Source: Peptostreptococcaceae bacterium
Lineage (GTDB): Bacteria > Bacillota_A > Clostridia > Peptostreptococcales > Acidaminobacteraceae
Assembly (NCBI GenBank): GCA_013619035.1
Contig: JABXKX010000120.1
Coordinates: forward strand, 1 to 11,081
Direction of reading: 5' to 3'
Length of the DNA stretch: 11,081 nucleotides
The notes under the pieces: generated by a model
The model's input: only the letters and a program-made list of their open reading frames with translations
Told to the model about the DNA's origin: nothing
The model's database searches: none
Made by a program: the position numbers and the translations under genes
In this document: positions 7,675 through 11,081 of the stretch, piece by piece
How the letters are laid out: the number at the start of each line of letters is the position of its first letter
Numbering within the stretch: position 1 is the stretch's first letter

Positions 7675-8223
7675 ATGCAAGCATTTAATCCAGAAGCAAT
7701 AGGTGTGTTTGGACTTGTTGTGACAGTATTTGTCTTTGGTTTAGAACAATTGGGTATTGGAGTTAAAGGTGGCGACCACACTGAAATCTCAAAAGAAGTT
7801 TCTTATGTAGCATTTTGGTTTGGAGGTGTCGCTCAAGTATTAACAGCGTTTATGATGTCGATATTTGGCTTTGCAGGAGAAAATTCTACATTCTTAGCAA
7901 CCGTATTTGGACTTTATGGATTCTTCTGGTTGGTAGCATCAAATCACTTTAGACATGGTGGTGATAAAAAAATGTTGGCTAACTTCTGTGGGGCGACAGG
8001 CGTCATAACCGCGTTATTAACCGTTATTGCATTTAAATTAGGCTTAATTTGGCCATTAGGTATTGTGTTGTTCTTAATCATATTACTAATGGGTGCGTTG
8101 GTTATTGCTTTATCAGGCATCAAACCAAGCTTTATAAAGGTGGCAGGCGTGCTTAATATCTTAATTGGTATTGGTGGTTTATTCATTTTCTGGTCTGCAG
8201 TAACACATGGTTTACCACTATAA
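7675..8223 (+). CDS. GPR1/FUN34/YaaH (SatP-type) acetate/succinate uptake transporter
   Basis: A 182-residue membrane protein with six predicted helices, the usual size and topology of the acetate uptake transporter family (E. coli SatP is 188 residues). The N-terminal NPEAIGVFGL stands where the family has the NPAPLGL signature, here with E-A-I for A-P-L. The helices are separated by short loops such as GVKGGDHTE and NHFRHGGDKK. Family members move acetate and succinate with protons and work as hexamers; the substrate here is inferred from the family. The start is the ATG after AAAGGAG. There is no promoter between the upstream terminator and this gene, so expression depends on passing that terminator. 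It ends just before a hairpin shared with the convergent MATE gene. The divergent signature leaves some doubt about exact substrate. Confidence 0.85.
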   Translation: MQAFNPEAIGVFGLVVTVFVFGLEQLGIGVKGGDHTEISKEVSYVAFWFGGVAQVLTAFMMSIFGFAGENSTFLATVFGLYGFFWLVASNHFRHGGDKKMLANFCGATGVITALLTVIAFKLGLIWPLGIVLFLIILLMGALVIALSGIKPSFIKVAGVLNILIGIGGLFIFWSAVTHGLPL

Positions 8224-8226
8224 TAT

Positions 8227-8262
8227 AAAAGCATCATTTTCACTTTGAAAATGATGCTTTTC
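8227..8262. terminator. Bidirectional intrinsic terminator
   Basis: AAAAGCATCATTTTC (8227-8241) and its exact complement (8247-8261) form a 15-bp stem with a 5-nt loop. Each 3' arm ends in TTTT, giving a short T tail on both strands. It lies between the stop codons of the convergent transporter and MATE genes and can serve both. Confidence 0.88.
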
Positions 8263-9648
8263 TTATGCGACTTTAACTTTAGGTTCTTTGACGATTTTAG
8301 TTTCCCAGACGCCTGATTTATAAATAATATATCCGATGATACAAATAACAAAGTTACTGATAATCATCGCAAACCAAACTGAGTTTGTACCGAGATTTGT
8401 AAATTGTTTGAATAAAATAATCATAGGTATTCTTAAAGCCCATAGTCTTCCAGCAGAAATAATTAATGATAAACCAGTATGACCTGATCCGATAAAGGTA
8501 CCATTTAGTACAGAGAAGGCTGCCATCAAAGGAATCGTTGCGATAATCAGTTTAAGATACCAGGTCGCTTGATCAACAATTTCAGGCACGTTATTAAATT
8601 GTAATACGATATTCTCTGCAAAGATAAATATGACCGCACCACCAGCTATTAAAATAGCGGATGACAGTAAGAAACTTACCTTAACAGACTGTTTGGCTCT
8701 TGTTAGATTGTTGGCTCCAAGATTGGTACCAACGATTGCACCGAGTGCGCTACCGATACCCATTGCAGGCATTAAGATCAAACCTGTAATTCTATTGCCA
8801 ATACCGAAAGCCGTTAATGTTGAAACTCCAAATCCTATAACAAATCTATTGAGAACGCCAAATCCAAATGATGACATCACACTACTAATTGAGGCTGGAA
8901 AGCCAATCTTAAAAATATGTGTAATGATCGTTTTATCCAGTTTAAGATGATGATAATCCAATTTCATATGACGTTTGTTTTCTTTGAATAAAGAAGCGAT
9001 CGCAAAAGTTATAAATAAACCTCTCGACAGTATGGTTGCAATTGCAGCACCTGCAATACCCATATCAAAGACAATCATAAAGATTGGATCTAAAATAATA
9101 TTAAGCGTGACCGACAATATAGAAAAAAGCATTGGTGAAAAAGTATCACCTTGAGCCTGTTTGATTGAATTGAATGTAAAAAATAAAAAGACGGTTGGTA
9201 ATCCTAACATCATGAGTCTAAGATAGGTGATACCATTTTCTAACACCATATCCGTTGCACCTAATAGTGATACAATTGCTGGTGTAAAGATGGCCCCGAT
9301 AATACCAAGAATAATGGATGCTATAAATGAAAAGGTTAGAGCTTGAGCTGCGACCTGTTTTGCATGAATTTCATTATTCGCACCTATATATTGAGAAATT
9401 AAACTGATACAAGCGGTTGAAATACCAGTTCCAAGTGCGAGTAACATACCGATAGCAGGAAATATTAAGACAATTGCTGAAAGCATTTCTCCTTCAAATC
9501 CTTTGATCATTTCATATTGACCTACCCAGTAGGTATCTGCTAAGTTATAAAGCGTCTGCATCAAATTTGACATCATGACAGGCAGTGCCATTGCCAAAAC
9601 AACTTTGTACATTGGCGCTTTTAACATCATTTCTTTTTTATTTTTCAT
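8263..9648 (-). CDS. MATE-family multidrug/metabolite exporter
   Basis: A 461-residue integral membrane protein of the MATE family, which exports drugs or metabolites in exchange for Na+ or H+. It has about twelve hydrophobic helices in two similar halves. Family landmarks are the first helix LPVMMSNLMQTLYNLADTYW (residues about 22-41), then GTGISTACISLISQYIGANN in the N-half and its counterpart GSALGAIVGTNLGANN in the C-half. Length is normal and no break is seen. The start ATG at 9646-9648 has a full AGGAGG four bases away, and a strong promoter lies just upstream. It is monocistronic. The general pattern resembles NorM/MepA-like exporters of Bacillota, but the substrate cannot be read from sequence. 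Two direct repeats around its -35 box suggest a repressor or activator controls it. Confidence 0.93.
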   Translation of the reverse strand: MKNKKEMMLKAPMYKVVLAMALPVMMSNLMQTLYNLADTYWVGQYEMIKGFEGEMLSAIVLIFPAIGMLLALGTGISTACISLISQYIGANNEIHAKQVAAQALTFSFIASIILGIIGAIFTPAIVSLLGATDMVLENGITYLRLMMLGLPTVFLFFTFNSIKQAQGDTFSPMLFSILSVTLNIILDPIFMIVFDMGIAGAAIATILSRGLFITFAIASLFKENKRHMKLDYHHLKLDKTIITHIFKIGFPASISSVMSSFGFGVLNRFVIGFGVSTLTAFGIGNRITGLILMPAMGIGSALGAIVGTNLGANNLTRAKQSVKVSFLLSSAILIAGGAVIFIFAENIVLQFNNVPEIVDQATWYLKLIIATIPLMAAFSVLNGTFIGSGHTGLSLIISAGRLWALRIPMIILFKQFTNLGTNSVWFAMIISNFVICIIGYIIYKSGVWETKIVKEPKVKVA

Positions 9649-9673
9649 TTGACCTCCTAGATGAACAAATACT

Positions 9674-9701
9674 ATTATAGCATAGATGTTTCGGCAGTCA
9701 A
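9674..9701 (-). promoter_or_regulatory. Promoter of the MATE gene
   Basis: On the - strand: -35 TTGACT (9701-9696), a 16-bp spacer ending in TGC, then -10 TATAAT (9679-9674). With a near-consensus -35, a perfect -10 and an extended TGn, this is the strongest promoter in the window, about 25 bases before the ATG. Confidence 0.8.
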
Positions 9702-9709
9702 ATGTTTCG
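9686..9709 (-). repeat. Direct repeat CGAAACAT x2 flanking the MATE -35 box
   Basis: On the - strand, CGAAACAT occurs at 9709-9702, directly before TTGACT, and again at 9693-9686, inside the spacer. The copies are 16 bases apart start to start, about one and a half helical turns. A shorter GTTTCG (+ strand) recurs at 9748-9753. The placement is what an operator of the MATE gene would look like; no regulator is identified. Confidence 0.5.
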
Positions 9710-9762
9710 TGTACAGAAATATAAATTAGTAGAATGGCTTTATTATAGTTTCGTAGATTATA

Positions 9763-9771
9763 TGGTATTAT
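9763..9771 (+). promoter_or_regulatory. Extended -10 promoter of the sigma-54 activator gene
   Basis: TGG (9763-9765) followed by TATTAT (9766-9771), with no clear -35. The leader would be only about 12-15 bases. The ribosome binding site AGGAG (9779-9783) lies six bases before the ATG at 9790. AGGA can pair with TCCT at 9786-9789, a 4-bp hairpin that could mildly mask the site. Confidence 0.55.
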
Positions 9772-9789
9772 AAAAAAAAGGAGATTCCT

Positions 9790-11081
9790 ATGTTATTAGA
9801 AAAATCGGTTATAGATAAAATGACTCTATTAGACATTATAAATCAAGATATCAATGTTTATCATGAGGAAAAGTTCGATTTAAATAGTGCCTCGCAAGAG
9901 TTATTAACTAACCATCATAAATTCATCATGATATACAATCAAGAAAAGTGTGCGATATTATCCACTTTTGACTTATTATCATTGCATGCAAAAAAAGAAT
10001 CCTTATCAGATGTGAAGTGGCAAATGCCCTTAAATGCTTCAACAACATTTAGAGAATTCTTAGACAAACACGAAGAAAATAACCGATACTTTCCAGTAAT
10101 CAGCGATTTAGGATATGGGTTTATAGATAAACATAAAGTACTGTCTATGTATCAAGAAATTGATGAAGAAAATAATGCTTTAATCACTTCAATTTTAGAT
10201 AATATTGACTTGGCAATCAGTATTGTTGATACCAACTCTAGAGTTAAATTTTGGAACAAAGGTGCCGAAAAGTTATATGAAATATCTAGAGATAAAATAT
10301 TAGATCATGTTTTAGCAGATTATTTCCCAAATGCACTTTTACCAAGCGTCGTCAAAAATGAGCAGAAAGTTGTAAATGTTTACAATTTACCAAGAGAGAA
10401 CTGTCATAATTTAATCAGTGCGAGTCCCCTTTATAGTAAAGGAATACTCATAGGTGCTATTGGTTATGATAAAGATATTTCTGAGCAAATTAAAATAGCG
10501 GAAAACCTTAAAGTAACAGAAAGCAGTTTGGAAGTTCTACAAAAAGAATTACAAGCGATTGGTGAAGAACGTTATTCGTTTGATAATATGATCGGTGAGG
10601 ATCCAAGCTGGAAAGAAGTCGTTAAATTAACTAAAATGGTTTCAAAATCCATGTTGAGTATATTGGTTTCAGGAGAGAGTGGTACAGGAAAAGAAGTACT
10701 TGCTAGAGCGATTCATATTGAAAGTATGAGAAAAGGTTACTTTGTACCAATAAATTGTTCGGCTATTCCAAAAGATTTATTTGAAAGTGAATTGTTTGGT
10801 TATGAATCAGGGGCTTTTTCTGGTGCAGCTAAGGCTGGGAAAGTTGGGAAATTTGTATTTGCAGATAAAGGTACCCTATTTCTTGATGAAATTGGAGATA
10901 TGCCTTTAGAAATGCAAGCAAAACTTCTTAGAGTTTTAGAAGGTGGGGAAGTAACACCTGTGGGTGCTAATGAACCGATTATAGTTGAAGTTAGAATTAT
11001 TGCTGCATCTAATAAAAACCTATTGGATTTATGTGATCAGGGATTATTTAGAAAAGATTTGTATTTTAGACTAAATGGAAT
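9790..11081 (+). CDS. Sigma-54-dependent transcriptional activator, CBS-like/PAS/AAA+ (3' end outside window)
   Basis: The first 430 codons of an enhancer-binding protein that uses ATP to open promoters held by sigma-54 RNA polymerase. Residues about 1-125 look like a degenerate pair of CBS motifs (ligand sensing; tentative). Residues about 131-240 are a PAS domain (ILDNIDLAISIVDTNSRVKFWNKGAEKLY), then a short helical linker. The AAA+ domain begins near 265: Walker A GESGTGKE (295-302), the sigma-54 contact loop ESGAFSGA (339-346), Walker B TLFLDEIGD (362-370), sensor I region VRIIAASN, and arginine-finger region FRKDLYFRL (420-428). The loop has serine at 344 where GAFTGA has threonine. The C-terminal DNA-binding HTH is expected beyond the right edge. 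It is divergent from the MATE gene. Related PAS-type activators in Bacillota usually control a neighbouring catabolic operon, so the target is probably to the right. Confidence 0.9.
   Translation, partial: MLLEKSVIDKMTLLDIINQDINVYHEEKFDLNSASQELLTNHHKFIMIYNQEKCAILSTFDLLSLHAKKESLSDVKWQMPLNASTTFREFLDKHEENNRYFPVISDLGYGFIDKHKVLSMYQEIDEENNALITSILDNIDLAISIVDTNSRVKFWNKGAEKLYEISRDKILDHVLADYFPNALLPSVVKNEQKVVNVYNLPRENCHNLISASPLYSKGILIGAIGYDKDISEQIKIAENLKVTESSLEVLQKELQAIGEERYSFDNMIGEDPSWKEVVKLTKMVSKSMLSILVSGESGTGKEVLARAIHIESMRKGYFVPINCSAIPKDLFESELFGYESGAFSGAAKAGKVGKFVFADKGTLFLDEIGDMPLEMQAKLLRVLEGGEVTPVGANEPIIVEVRIIAASNKNLLDLCDQGLFRKDLYFRLNG

Noticed and set aside
7944..8351. Antisense open frame of 135 codons across the transporter end and the MATE end
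   Set aside because: It runs through a terminator hairpin and two well-supported genes, lacks a ribosome binding site and resembles no protein family.
8630..8950. Open frame on the + strand inside the MATE gene
   Set aside because: It is antisense to a clear MATE protein, is proline- and leucine-rich as complementary frames of membrane genes often are, and has no ribosome binding site.
9710..9762. Sigma-54 (-24/-12) promoter in the gap before the activator, e.g. around TGGCTTTATTATAG
   Set aside because: The GC dinucleotide at -12 is missing at the required distance from GG; the other intergenic gaps also lack a TGGCAC-N5-TTGC match.
1..11081. CRISPR arrays, insertion sequences, tRNA or rRNA genes
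   Set aside because: No regularly spaced repeats, transposase frames with terminal repeats, or RNA gene signatures were seen on either strand.

Overview
The window is AT-rich (about one third G+C by eye) and tightly packed, with strong AGGAGG-like ribosome binding sites, extended -10 promoters and compact intrinsic terminators. Tryptophan is written TGG, and the one TGA seen at a gene end acts as a stop, so the code is standard and not that of Mycoplasma. A sigma-54 activator, a diguanylate cyclase, a MATE exporter and an acetate-type transporter together point to a low-GC Gram-positive bacterium (Bacillota) or a standard-code relative of the Mollicutes such as an Acholeplasma- or Izemoplasma-like lineage. 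I cannot fix the genus from the sequence.

Layout. At 2-4036 (+) lies a very large multidomain protein whose reading frame is still open at the left edge. It has a long helical, HEAT-like N-terminal part, a NadD-like nucleotidyltransferase domain that has lost its catalytic histidines, a degenerate GNAT-like segment, and a phosphoribosyltransferase-like domain with a PRPP-loop motif. It converges on an APH/choline-kinase-like small-molecule kinase (4045-4998, -), and a hairpin at 4021-4047 covers both stop codons. Divergent from the kinase is an operon of a TPR-GAF-GGDEF diguanylate cyclase (5131-7296, +) and a 75-residue membrane protein (7293-7520, +) that overlaps it by ATGA. The small protein carries the GIIGGADGPT motif of Na+-pumping decarboxylase beta subunits.

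A 154-bp leader follows, with a palindrome, a possible pseudoknot and a strong intrinsic terminator placed directly against the ribosome binding site of a GPR1/FUN34/YaaH (SatP)-type transporter (7675-8223, +). There is no room for a promoter after that terminator, so transporter expression must depend on read-through; this is the clearest candidate for undescribed regulation here. The transporter converges on a MATE exporter (8263-9648, -) across a shared 15-bp hairpin. The MATE promoter has its -35 box between two direct repeats. Divergent from it, at 9790 to the right edge, is a sigma-54-dependent activator (CBS-like pair, PAS, AAA+ with GAFSGA in place of GAFTGA), cut off in the AAA+ domain.

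How the genes fit together is mostly inference. The clear links are the cyclase and small membrane protein, by translational overlap, and possibly the transporter with that operon through the leader terminator. The target of the sigma-54 activator is probably to the right of the window, since I find no convincing -24/-12 promoter in any intergenic gap here.
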